NCBI GenBank assembly: GCA_029931535.1
Contig: JAQPZY010001495.1
Location: forward strand, 2,206,001 to 2,270,000
Reading direction: 5' to 3'
DNA: 64,000 nt
Origin: Margaritifera margaritifera
Lineage: Eukaryota; Mollusca; Bivalvia; Unionida; Margaritiferidae
This document shows positions 37,584 through 49,719 of the stretch, piece by piece (position 1 is the stretch's first letter; the number at the start of each line of letters is the position of its first letter). The position numbers and the translations under genes are program-made. Below the pieces are notes generated by a model, which made no database searches, had not been told where the DNA came from, and was given only the letters and a program-made list of their open reading frames with translations.

Positions 37584-37787
37584 TCAAGCACACACAATGT
37601 CGTTGACATAATCAGCAGCTTCTTGTGTCCAAGCATCGAATCCAAGACTTTTCCAATCACGCACATCTTTCCAGTCATAAATCTGGTGGTGTACCCAACT
37701 TGCTATACACACTTCTTGGTAAGTATGAAGAGAAGATAAAATGCGACACATGTCTTTTTCACAAAGAGGTACACAACTCGTATTCAT
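37584..37787 (-). CDS. Small Cys/Trp-rich ORF (67 aa), unknown
   Basis: ATG at 37787, stop at 37586-37584. The product begins MNTSCVPLCEKDMCRIL and has several Cys and Trp residues, with a W-V-H-H-Q-I-Y-D-W core and an acidic C-terminus (AADYVNDIVCA). There are no membrane segments and no signal peptide. The frame stays open upstream of the ATG back to a stop at about 37830, so the true product may have been longer. It lies between the other minus-strand ORFs of the long-inverted-repeat element. I do not recognise it, and it may be a fragment. Confidence 0.35.
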   Translation of the reverse strand: MNTSCVPLCEKDMCRILSSLHTYQEVCIASWVHHQIYDWKDVRDWKSLGFDAWTQEAADYVNDIVCA

Positions 37788-38000
37788 CACTATTTTCGCA
37801 ACACTTTTAACACAATAAGATTTTCATGCACATATAAAGTTTTGAGGCTCATGTCTTTGCATGTACTGTTTATAAAATATGCCGCAAAGAATCAGCTGGT
37901 AAACGAAATACTTAATAATTTTCTATCTGTAAAAATGCTTATCACACACAAGCAGGGGAATGCTTACACACATTATACCTACCAACATACTTATATATTG

Positions 38001-38752
38001 TCACGCAAGACGGGCAAGGCGTTTAAGTTTTAGTTTTTTTGTGGAAGACATAGACATACTCAAACATAAAACACATAGATTGGTACGGAGTGAATTGTAT
38101 CTCGGTTTCCAAGAGAATTGGGTGGTCCTGAAAAGGACCGTTGGGTTTTGAAAAAAGTAATGACTTGACACAATCAATGGCAAAGGCCTTACACCTTTTC
38201 CACCTCCAAGGCCTACTCTTGCTGTAGTAGTAGTAGTGGTAGTGGTCGCCGGGGTTGCTGACATTTGTGTAGTGGTGGGTTTAGGTGTATTTCTCTTTCT
38301 CTTAGGTTTCTCCAAAAACGTTTGATACATTCTTTTTAAGTGTTTTAACTCTGCCATAATGTATTGTAACACACTAACAGTTTTGTTTTCACTCTCTTCC
38401 TTTTGCTCACTGTTCAAAGTTTGCCTCTTCTTCTCTTGTTGCTTTATCTTTTCCTCTTCTTGATGTAGAACAAATATCTGTTCTTCTTCTTTTTGTTGTT
38501 ACAAAAAGTCTCTAACGCTTCCTTCTGTTTCTTTGCGAAATCATTAGACACTGGTAATGATGGAGAAGAAGGTGAAGAGGGTTATACCATCAAACGTTCT
38601 TGCGAAGAAGATAAGAAATCGCACACATCCAAATTGACCCCATCCACTTCCGGAAGAATACTCGCTACAGCAGCATTAGTCATGCGATCACTTTGACTAT
38701 ACGATGTATTTATTTTAGGAGGACCCCAACACAAAGTCTTCATTTTAGCCAT
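38001..38752 (-). pseudogene. Decayed coiled-coil / basic Thr-rich ORF of the element
   Basis: An ATG at 38752, about 40 bp inside the right inverted-repeat arm, opens a reading frame. It runs about 56 codons to a stop, continues in the same frame as a Ser/Pro then Lys-rich stretch, and then shifts frame. The shifted part (to 38001) is very rich in Glu, Gln and Lys, consistent with a coiled coil. A segment containing LQYIMAELKHLKRMYQTFLE follows, then a basic patch, a run of Thr and a Gly-rich loop. One stop and one frameshift break it. The family is unknown. Position and strand suggest it was the first gene of the element. Confidence 0.45.
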
Positions 38753-38775
38753 GACTAATGCTGCTGTAGCAAGTA
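38659..38775. repeat. Short inverted repeat at the inner edge of the right arm
   Basis: A 27-bp arm (ATACTCGCTACAGCAGCATT... at 38659-38685) is the reverse complement, with one mismatch, of 38748-38775 (...AATGCTGCTGTAGCAAGTAT). The loop is about 62 bp. It covers the start region of the decayed ORF on the minus strand. Confidence 0.85.
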
Positions 38776-38792
38776 TTGTATTTTATACTGCT

Positions 38793-40703
38793 TCTTTTAC
38801 ATATACAGGTGTGGGGTCAGTACATGAGTGGGTGCTGATATGCAACAATTATGAGGATAATGATTTTGTTTTTGAAAACGGAGGTTATATGTTGGGTGGG
38901 GGTATTATAGAAGGGGGCTAGAGATTTTAACTTTATAAGGGGGATCCTACTAGAGTAGGGGCGTTTAGGAATATTATGGATTGGAATAAAGTTTTTTACT
39001 TTATTTATAAGAGGGTTTGTATGGGGGTAGGGGAAGGGGGTGGGGTTATTTAATTATATTTATACCCCTTCTTTTAAATCCTACCCTATGTGCACGGACT
39101 GGTAGTTTTGTTTACAAATAGGAGAGTATGTGAGGGTAGGGACATTATAGAGATTTTTGTACTTTATAATAGGATTATAGGGTGGTAAGGGAGATAATGA
39201 AGTTAGTTTTGTTGAAAAGGGATTAAATTGTATTTCATACTGCTTCTTTTACACTTAAAGGTGTGAGGGACAGTATATGAGTAGGTGTTGATATATAAGG
39301 ATTATGAGGATGATGGTTTTGTTTTTGAAAAAGGAGGTTATATGTTGAGCGGGGATATTATAGGAGGGGGTAGAGCTTTTAAATGGTAAGTGAGATAATG
39401 AAGGTATATTTGTTTTACAAAATAGGAAAGGTAGGACAGATATATTTTAAAGGGATGTAACTAAGGGGCATTATAGAAGAGGCTAAATGTTATTTTTTAC
39501 TTAATGTATAAGAGGGATCATAGAGTGGTATGAGGGCTAGGGATGCTAGTTTTATTTAGAAGGGATAGACAACTGATTGGTGGAAATTAGATATTTGGTT
39601 GGTGCATAGCAGATAACTGGTTGTTGGATAGCAGATCACTGGATGTTGGATAGTAGATCACTGGATGTTGGATAGTAGGTCCCTGGCCAGCTGGATAGTA
39701 GATAACTTTGTATTGATAGTATATAATTGGTTGGTGGATGGTAGATAGTAGGTAACTGTGTGTTGATATTAGATAACTAGGTTCTGGATGGTAGATAATT
39801 AGTTTGTAGATAGTAAATCATTGGGCAGCTGGATAGTAGATAACTTTGTGTTGATAGTAGATAATTGGTTGGTGGATGGTAGATAACGGGTTTGTGGATA
39901 GTAGTTCACGGAGTGTTGCTAGTAGATAATTGGTTAGTGGATAGTATATAACGGTTTGCTGGATATTAGACAACTACGTGGTGGATAGTAGATAATTAAT
40001 TATTGATATGTAAGGATTATGAGGATGGTAGTTTTCTTTTTCAAAAGTAGTAGGGGAGAGATAGGGATATTATAGAATGGGGTAGAGATTTTAACTTTAT
40101 ATAGAAATTAGGGTTAGTGTTAGGGTTGTTAATTTTATTTTGAAGGGATTTAAATTCTATTTTAAATCCCTTCTTTTACACCCTAGCCTGTTCTTGTTAT
40201 AAACAACAATTAGAAAAGAACCCTACACATGAAAAACCTGAAGACGTTAGAGCTTATTACAGACGACTGTCATCGTTCAGGGTCTCTGTTAAGATACACA
40301 ACTTCAATGCATGGCTGTCTCGTGTTTATTTCCCGTTTGTCCCCATAAACTTTCGAACCTTTGTCCCTATAAGCTTTCGACCATTAATTTTCCCATGTTA
40401 ATGTCCTGTTTGTCCCTATACACTTTCGACCCGATTTAATACAGGACTCCTCTACAGCCTTTCATTTAGAGGGCAAACCAAACTCGCATTTCTCTTCCAA
40501 ACACATGCTACACTGTAAACACATGCTACACTGTTACACAAGCAGACAGACTCACCTGACGTCATAAGGTATTTCCGTTCGAGTACAGACCGTCACATTA
40601 TGCTACACTATAACAAACCATATGAACCAAGATGGCGCCTATATTAAATTCCTGTAGAGTCCTCGAATTGTTTACCCTATTTAATACAGGGCCCCCCCGT
40701 AGA
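38793..40703 (-). repeat. Right terminal inverted repeat arm
   Basis: Reverse complement of 31881-33827. The minisatellite part (39560-40015) is more degraded than in the left arm. The outer segment 40440-40703 carries an extra short duplication of ACACATGCTACACTGTAA. The outermost about 250 bp is the best conserved. Confidence 0.85.
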
Positions 40704-41180
40704 CGTCTCGAGTGGCCCATACTACTACTTACAATTATGCCATGGAAACGCTTAAAATGCAGGAGCTTCCAGGGGATTCACCAGGGGTTCCATCACAAAG
40801 ACACATCGCCTACTTGTTTACACCCGCCCCAACAAGAGAAAAAAAAAAAACAAAACACGGATGATCCGCCACTACTAAGGGTGATCTATGTCAATCAATA
40901 CGTTTCAGATAATTAGTGGACTAAACATGGGATAATAGGGAGAGGGATATTACAATAGAGGAGCTAGTCAATAAAATAATAAATTTTAGTTCAACCTTTC
41001 GCGAGTGTTGTGTTGGCAATGAGGCGGGTACTAGTGTTCGACGATTTACGTTAGCACTGCATATGCCTTTTCTAGCGCATATTTTCCTTATTACTTATTG
41101 ACGTGAGTACGAGGAAACTGTTCATGTTTTTTTTTTACGGTCCTCTCAACAGAAATGGTATATGAACTCTGTGTATGTGC

Positions 41181-41247
<67 letters not shown>

Positions 41248-41409
41248 GTTGCCTTAGAATTGAACAATATATATATAAATATTCCAATTGCAGTATATTT
41301 AAAGTTGTTAAAGTTTAACTATACTGCATGATGTGTCTTCAAAGTATTTGTATGCAGTGTCTGTGTCCACGGTGTTAATACATTGAAGTGTCTGAGTCCA
41401 CAGTGTTAA
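40704..41409. other. Flank of the element and a (TA)n tract
   Basis: GC-richer flank to about 40880, with an A run at 40839-40850. (TA)n at 41184-41244. No gene recognised. Confidence 0.6.
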
Positions 41410-41887
41410 AATATTGCACAAAAGGAACTGAAGGAATGCACATTTTGGGTAACATACGCTGCACCCAAATTTCGATTGTCACATAATTTCGGTTTGCAAT
41501 CAACACTTATCAATGCCCGATTTCTCCATCGTTTTCAAACATTATTATGATTGTGTTTTGAGTTTAAATCGCTACTGAAACAAATTTATTATTATATTTA
41601 ACCAAGAGTTTTTCCTAAAAATGTGTCCGTTTGGAGTTGAGTGTAAAAGTAACACTATGAGTGGCAGAATATCTAATGTCAACAGTTCATGTAAGTTCAG
41701 TCACTAATAATTTGAAGGATTCATTGGAAAAAAACTAATTTAAAAAAGTTAGTTCTTGAAGCCTACTTTTTGATTTTTGGAGTTAGTTTTTATACATTTT
41801 TAATGGCCCGTCCTTATTGATTTAATAAATGTATATTAGAGGTCAGCAGTCTCGACACATTTTAAGAATTTTAAAATCTGTTCATCC

Positions 41888-41935
<48 letters not shown>

Positions 41936-42140
41936 CAGAAGAAGAAGAAGAAGAAGAAAGAAAGAAAAATGGAATAGGCCTAAATATAGAAATACAGATT
42001 TGAAAAACATACATAAGGACATATATATTTCCTAAATGGGAAAAGAAAGCAGTTCTAAACGTGATATCTCCACAGTGGCGATATCATTGTTATCGCACTG
42101 ATATATTTCAATATTTCATTATGAAATATATAATAAAATA
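41410..42140. repeat. Composite dispersed repeat, short copy
   Basis: The head (41410-41810: ...CGATTTCTCCATCGTTTTCA...) matches 49750-50100. The tail (42008-42140: ATATATTTCCTAAATGGGAA, GTGATATCTCCACAG) matches 51345-51520. Between head and tail this copy has only (GA)n at 41893-41933 and an AGA-rich run, where the other copy has about 1.2 kb of tandem units. Confidence 0.65.
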
Positions 42141-43727
42141 ACTTAACAAATTGTCATTAGGAAACCATGTGATCATAAAATATACTTGTGTGCAACATAT
42201 TTCATAAATCTACTTACATATAATACATTTTTAGTTAAATATTAACGAAGCAGATTGGAATTGTACAAATTTAAAACTTTGCATCCTAAACCCTTCATAC
42301 GTTGAGCGATTTCATGCAATTTCTTGACATCTTTAGTAACTTCTTAAAATTTTCACTGATTTCATAAAACCTCTAAGTGAATCAAGGATTACACAAATTT
42401 ACGAATTTATTAAAAATGTCAAGGATTTTATGAAATCTCTGGTTTCACAACCTGTATGTAACATACACACACACACACAACATTTATGTAACATACACAT
42501 ATATATTGTTTATGTGAACGATAAAAGACTGCAGTATAACATGTAGCAGTTCAAGTCTTATGATGTTGCGTATTGTCCTTTTCATGATTGAATATTAAAC
42601 ATGGAAACACTTCTGGATTGCGCATGTAAAATAAATAAGTCAGTTACAAATCAATCTTTTAAATTTTGCCTCTTTTCACAGTTTTCATTTTTATGCACAC
42701 ATCTGTTTTCAAGTTGCTATGCAACCTATGGTTCATACTTTGAAATTCTAAGTGATATTGATTACACACAATAGTCCACGAAAATGCAATATTTCTGATA
42801 TGTAACCTTAACAGCATGTAACTGGTAAATCCAATAAGAAATCGATTGCAATCATGTTTTGAAATAGACTTAACAAGCAGGAGTGAGACATATGTCACTT
42901 GTTCCAGGCTATACATACAAGATTGGAACTGTTGGATTGTGAAAAAGATTTGAGACTCTCTGACAAAAATTTGTATATAAGTAAGTATATTAATATAGTA
43001 TAAATATATCAGTCAGCTTCTGTGGAAGTAAGAGGATGCTGCATATGTGTGAAGATGTATACAGTTAAATGTTAATTACATAGGTGCGATAGAAAACCAA
43101 CTACGTATACTAACTTTGCCCCTCCTTCTACTTAAAATTCGGTCCAATATCCGTTTTGTTCAAACTCAGGTATTGCAAGTAGATTTGATACCAACACTTT
43201 CAAGACACAGTCAATTACTTAGTACCATGTCACACTTTAGAACCAAAACTTATGAACATGTGGTCATATATTTATAAGCATTTAACTGAGGGAAAACTTA
43301 AAATCCCCTTTCAATTAAGATACTTTTTCAAATGACATACAACAAACAATATGAGGGATAGCTAAACATTTACACACTCTCTTGTCTCTATCATCAGCAA
43401 GTGCCACACATTTTGTTTCATTAGCAACTTACTGAAATTCAACACACACACACATGTTTAAAAATTAAAGGTCCTGGGCTATTTTGGTTTTCAAAATCAC
43501 GTTGAGCAGATGGTTATATATCATAGGACAACTCAATAAGCTTTTAAACAGAAAGTTGAATTTAAGAGAATATAATGGTATGTGTTTTAGTTTTGTTTTC
43601 CTAATCCATTCTAAACCTAAAACTGTTAGGTAACGACACAGAGTACAGCAATATAGTAGGTGTGGAATAATGTCTTTAGGTATGAATTATGATCAATAAT
43701 CAAAAGAATAATGTCAAAGATTTTCAG

Positions 43728-43829
<102 letters not shown>

Positions 43830-45727
43830 AAAGGTTGCCTAATCTAGTCAAACTATGTAACACACGATTCATTGTAAACGTCGAACTGAACTCTACAAAC
43901 TGGTATTGTACTACGTCAAGAGAATTAATAAGACAATTCTGACTCAGGCACCATTACTTGGCTTAGTATATTTCTTTCAAGAATTAATTTCATTACAGTC
44001 CGTATTAGGTGAAATTATTATACTTTTCATAGGTGAGAAGCAGTGACACCGGCATTGCCAAAATATTGTAGATATAATAAAATATAAAAGTGAAACCACA
44101 TCCTGTAACACGATGCAAATGTTGGAAAATGACCGAGGGAAAATAACAAACATTTTCTACATTTCTACTTAAAGCAAGGTCTTCCTCAGGAGACAAAAAA
44201 AGTCTAAAGAACACACACAGGAGCGCGCGCGCGAACACAATCAATAAAACTATCCGGAATAATGTAGTAGTCTAAACAAAAGAGAAAAGAATAACATAGC
44301 AAGAAATAAGTACATGTCCAGAAATGGATCTATTATATGTGAATTAGGCAAGCGAGTTTTGATGCAAGCTGTCAGCACAATAATGCTGTTTGTACTACTT
44401 GTCGTGTCCCATTAATGCCGTCATTGCGAGAAGATTGTGTTTCATAGGGCGCCATGTGTAGCGGTGCATTGTTTTTCGCTTCTAGCTTTACATCCCAGAT
44501 ATAATCGTCACTATGAGAAATACGGTGGAAATACCAACAACAATACATTTATATCACTAGAGGAGAGTAAGGCTGAGCAAACTGACAGAAAAGAAACTGA
44601 TATCAGAATTAAATATAGATACAAAACGTAATTTAAATAAGTATTTACATTGAATGTGTGATTGTTTTGGAAATATTAATTTGTGTTTAACCAAGCTCCC
44701 TGAAAGTTATTACATAAACAGTTTAACAGACATGCTTTAAAAAATATTATTTTTGACTGTACTTATCGTTACATATAATATTGGGCCAACTTCAGCAAAA
44801 AGAGATATAATTCAATCATGCTGCAGTAAATATGAACAGTTACAGAAATTACGCGTTTTGAGTGCCACGAACGTCATACGGGGCGTGACTTTTGTTATGT
44901 TTCCCAAATATTTAATGCATAACACGCCAGGAAAAAATAATAATAAATAAATAAAAGAAACTAATTATGTCATGGTTGTTGCGCAGAAAATGGAAAATAA
45001 TGGAAAGAAAGCACAAATATCATTGAGTACATTGCTGACTTTGAGTATATTTCTGAGCTTGATTAACCCAGACTCCTCTCAAAAACTGCTTCAGCCAATT
45101 CAATAAAATGGGAGTCTTTCTTATTCACAATGTATATGGTGCAATTTTCCGCGTCTGATCACAGAGTAACTGTCGCAGCTGATATGTAGAAAAGTATTGC
45201 AGAGTAATCATTAAACAGTGTATCGCTATAGGTTAGCTCAGTTAAGGATTGAGTCTCACATGACATTGTGTTGGTTTATTACTAGGCATGTATATCGGCT
45301 TGGATATTTCCTTCCTTATCTAAAATTTAACACAGGTGTAAAAACCCTAGACCTATGGCATATGTTCTTCAAAGCATAGGCGTATATGTTCCTCTAAAAC
45401 TCACAGAGTGAAAATAAAATATGAATAATATATCAAAGACATGTGGTAGGACACAAAGATGTATTATTTCTGCATTCATATTTTTAGTTTTATTACATTT
45501 TTATATCTGAAATTAGGTTTTAATTTTCCTTCTCAGAAATATCGAACGATATTGAAAAGCGAAGGCTTTTGCACCTTGGATCAAAGTCTATTCGTTCAGT
45601 CGCACCCAACAAAAGAGGTGTCTTTGGCATAATCTAAATTTATTCAAATTAAAATTGTTTGTTATCATTAGAGATGGCGATTAGAAGAATATCTAAATAT
45701 TGTGAAAATGCAATAGCAAATAGTAAC

Positions 45728-45729
<2 letters not shown>

Positions 45730-45758
<29 letters not shown>
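45730..45758. repeat. Poly-T run
   Basis: About 28 T in a row followed by CTTTTCTTT. It could be the tail of a minus-strand retroposon, but no body is recognised. Confidence 0.9.
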
Positions 45759-46849
45759 CTTTTCTTTAAAGCTATTGGGCCATAAATATTTTGAACAATA
45801 AACTCCATCATATTTTACAACCTCTTTATGGCTTTTGTAATTCAATCTATTTTACTTCTCCATTGGTCTTTACAACTTTAAAAATGTAAAGATTAAGGCA
45901 AATTTCTCTGAATGACTCTGTTGACATATAGGGGTTTGCTTTAACAATTCCAGTATATTGAACGTTTTTGAATGTAAAACAAAGTGTTTGTCACCGTATA
46001 ACAATGAACAGAATGGGGAGCACGTTAGTCCCTTGTAAATGAAAGAGGGTGTTGATATTCCCACCCAGTGGATCAATCCTTAAAAGAAAGCATGCGTAAC
46101 CCAATGCAAAAGCTAATGCCGGCCATAGTTCACAGGTAGGGACCTTTTCTGCATAATCAAGGAATAGAAAATTGTTATGTTTCGTATATGATCCCTAATT
46201 CAATACAGATTGTCGTGAAGTTTGATTCATGGAGGAAAGAAATAATCTCAATGAACACACCATAAACAACAAGAAATGTTAAATCGTTTTACAGTGGAAT
46301 GTTAGTAAACCGGTTCTTGACAAAATAAGTCTTTAAACAATATTGGCCGTTCTGTTAAGCCCCAAACGTTTTTATTCTTTATTTTCATATAATTATTCCC
46401 TCTCTTTCTTTGCCATTTCGTCTTAGATCTTTGACATGGCGTTCGTTATGAATATTCAATCAGTATCACCAAATCGCACACCAAAGATGTTCGTACCTCA
46501 TGCATATACAGGCAGGAACTATATTTCACACATCATTTATCATCAATTTATAATCTAACCAAATTTAGCGAATAATTTATGCTTAAGAATTTCAGACATA
46601 ATTTATATAAGTTTAATAGTTTTAACAGCTTGATCGTCTCCATTACAGGACTAAGTTAACTCTGTTTTCGTGCACGTAATTTAATTAACGTGGATATATT
46701 TCGAGGTACAGAACTGAACTTTTATAAGTCCCAATATGATCTTAATACAATTTATACAGTAAATTTAAGAATATTTGGAAAGTTTACAAAGGAGTATGTA
46801 ATAAATAAAAAACAAAAATAAACGTTTTGTTTTGATTCAAGGGAAAAAA

Positions 46850-46985
46850 TCTCGTTGTACATGGCTTAGGTATACGCCATACGAACTTTTTTTAAATAGC
46901 GTAGGAATATGCCAAGGCATGACGGCATCGAAGTATTCTTACGCCATATGAAACTGATTCTTCCGCCGGCTCAGAAGAAATTATG
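46850..46985. repeat. Foldback MITE-like hairpin, copy 2 (diverged)
   Basis: TAGCGTAGGAATATGCC on the left pairs with the region around GAAGTATTCTTACGCC on the right. The right flank GATTCTTCCGCCGGCTCAGA corresponds to GTTCTTTCCGCCGACTTGAA of the element at 4192-4331. A short (TA)n follows at 47061-47087. Confidence 0.6.
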
Positions 46986-48954
46986 TATGTAAAGTTTTGT
47001 GTATATACCCGTTACAAGTTAATTCTGAATTTCGGTTTAAGTTAACTATGCGTCAAGGGAGTATATATATATATATATATATATATTCTGATTGTCTTAG
47101 AAATGCTGGCTGGGAATGTGTGCCAGCACGATGACTACCGTGTTAAAGCTTTTCATCTCTTATGGGAATCTAATATTGTGTTGTTGCCAAGTAATCAATT
47201 ATATTGTATCCTTGCAAGTCCAACACCAAACTCTCTTTTAGTTAATCCATTAAAATGATCATAAACATATCCATGACAGAATAAACGCTTATGCAAAACA
47301 GTCTCCGGCTAATCAGAAACATGATGGATATGTCTTCCATGGTTAAATATATTCTCATATTGTCTAAAATATAAATTTTTAATAGCTATACCGGATACAC
47401 TCTGTATATTGTTAGTTTTGCATATAACTGTACTCTAATTCAATGTATGGTATATGTGATATCGGACACTTGAAAATGGTGTGAGATACAGAACTACATA
47501 TATTGTAAAATCTACATTAGCTATTAAATAAAATATTTAAAAAAATAATAATAATTTGCATCATTTTAAAATCGGTTTGAAGTAAATATTATTGATTAAA
47601 ATTATAAACATTGTTGAAGAAATTGATGGGCCAAACCGTTTTATTTAGGCCAGTGTTTTTTTCACACTTTGCATCATCGCGAGACTGTTTGCAAACAAAC
47701 CTTGATCAATTTGGAATAACGACCGACTGTTAATATCAGTCATATTCTTAAGTCTTAATTAAGGTCACTTTTCTCATATCTTTGTATATTAATATTACTA
47801 TGTCGTTAACCTGTGAAAAATAACATATTTTGCATTTCTTTTCTTAACCCATTAAGATATATTGAGTCATTGAAGCCTTTCAGTTTCTCATAAAAGTAGT
47901 CTTATGTTGATTCTGAAAGCTCAAAAACCTCTGCAAGCCTGTATTACTGCCAACGATGTAAACAAGTTACGTGTTTTTATTATGGCTTATTTTGATGAAA
48001 ATAATAAACCGTATCAGCATTTGACGCACGTAAGTTGATTGTTCATTCATTAAAAGCTACATAACTGTAGTAATTACGACGATACAACAGACGACTATCT
48101 AGTGAGTCTAACACAGTGTTCAGGATGAGACATTTAGAACATCTGTTTGTTGTTTTTTCCGATGAGAGGCAAAGGTACTCGAATCGTTGAAGACAATTAG
48201 TAGGTAATCGTATTAATGTATAAATCAAGACCAACTTAAATAATGGGCATCCTGTTAGATAGGTGAGGAGATAATTTCTCAAAATGAAAGGTAGTGAAAA
48301 GTCACTAAACGATGTCTCAGTCAATAATAAGAAAGTATCTTTATAAATTTTGAATGTGATATGTGCCGCTTTTAAATAAATTTCTGAAAAAAATCTTTCA
48401 AATACGGTAGCCTCTAATTAATGTTTACATCGCTATGAGTAGCGAACCTCCTTGAATCGTTATGAGCTAATAATACAAACTCATTTGTCATAAAAATAAT
48501 GAGGTTATTACCATGTTGATGCAACCGTCAAACCAGCATAGTTCTATCGTTCATAATTTTCAGTATGGCTGCTATTTCCATCCGGAATCTTTCTCAAGCA
48601 TCTGACGCACAAGATCAGTAGCGTTCCGACTCGGACCAGGGGTAAATTTGGTATTCCGAACATATTAGTTTTATACGATAGCTAATTCGTCCCACATATA
48701 TATATATATCTTGAAGCTTTCTATAGTGGAATTATTTCTTATTACTGGTGTAAAGCTGTTCAAATGTTTGAGTGTAGATTACACGAAGAAGTTTTGAAAT
48801 ATATATGTACGTACTTGATAATGAACCAATTTGGAAACATTTATCAAATTTTAGTTCCTGACGTTTTCAAGATAGGGTGGTAGTAACGTAAATAAATAAT
48901 CGGGAGTTTGTTTGTGAACTGATAATATGTTCATAAATTGTTCAATTTTATTTA

Positions 48955-48956
<2 letters not shown>

Positions 48957-48985
<29 letters not shown>
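48957..48985. repeat. (AG)n microsatellite
   Basis: About 14 AG units. Confidence 0.9.
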
Positions 48986-48989
<4 letters not shown>

Positions 48990-49719
48990 CATCCAGTTTT
49001 ATAATAAAAAGATCCTCTGCAAGCACACACAGACAAACCGTTAACTATTCTTTCTGCCTCTAGTTGTAATAATTTTGCTGATTTTATCTATATCGGATGC
49101 CTAACATGAAGGCGAAACCTCAAATGCATATTCTATGATAGGAAGTGTGTCTACACTGTAAATATTGTTAAGAATCGTCCTGGATAAAATTTATTTCAAT
49201 TTCCTTAAAATTACTAAATGTTAAGAAGCACTTTGTATTGCATCATAAATATGATTTGTCCATTTTCACCTAAAATTACACAATAGTGATTCTGGAACTT
49301 TAAGCCACCAGTGACAATACGAAATATTTCCACTTCCCAAATGATATATTTTCTTATATCTACTATAAAAAAAGATCCCCCCCTCGAACCTAGATTATCG
49401 TTTTATTATATATTTCTGAAGACGCAAAATGTCGATCTGCATGGATTGTTTGTGCCATTGTGGCTAAGAAAAAAAAAAATCTTACATCTAATGCTTCACA
49501 CTGCGCCTTTAGTCCATTTAATGCATGTTTATATAAAAAAAATGAAGCGTTTTTTGTTTTCTTTAACACATTTCTTGCGCGGATTGACACACTGAACGGG
49601 GGAGGGGGGATCGGACAGCCTTCAGAGCGTAACGTCTATAACATAAAGATTTAATGATTGTGAGTTACCTATTAGGATTTGGCATATTGATTTTGCTATT
49701 TCTGCAGTGAAAAAAAATG

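Larger units (their letters stand above)
35761..38000. other. Element interior outside the listed ORFs
   Basis: (AG)n at about 35821-35842. At about 36000-36140 the minus strand has another short coding-like stretch with one stop, too weak to call. The remainder is AT-rich. Confidence 0.4.
31881..40703. mobile_element. 8.8-kb element with about 1.9-kb terminal inverted repeats
   Basis: The left end starts TCTACGGGGG (31881) and the right end finishes CCCCCGTAGA (40703). From there inward the two sides are reverse complements for about 1.9 kb (31881-33827 against about 38793-40703), at roughly 85-90% identity by eye with indels. Shared blocks include GAAATGCGAGTTTGGTTTGC, CTACCAGTCCGTGCACATAG and CACCCACTCATGTACTGACC. 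The interior of about 5 kb carries decayed ORFs, all on the minus strand and all reading inward from the right arm. I find no target-site duplication. The layout fits a foldback or large DNA transposon. LTRs are excluded because the repeats are inverted. It lies between the two copies of the segmental duplication. Confidence 0.8.

Noticed and set aside
31881..40703. LTR retrotransposon with long terminal repeats
   Set aside because: The terminal repeats are inverted, not direct, and no reverse transcriptase or integrase is seen.
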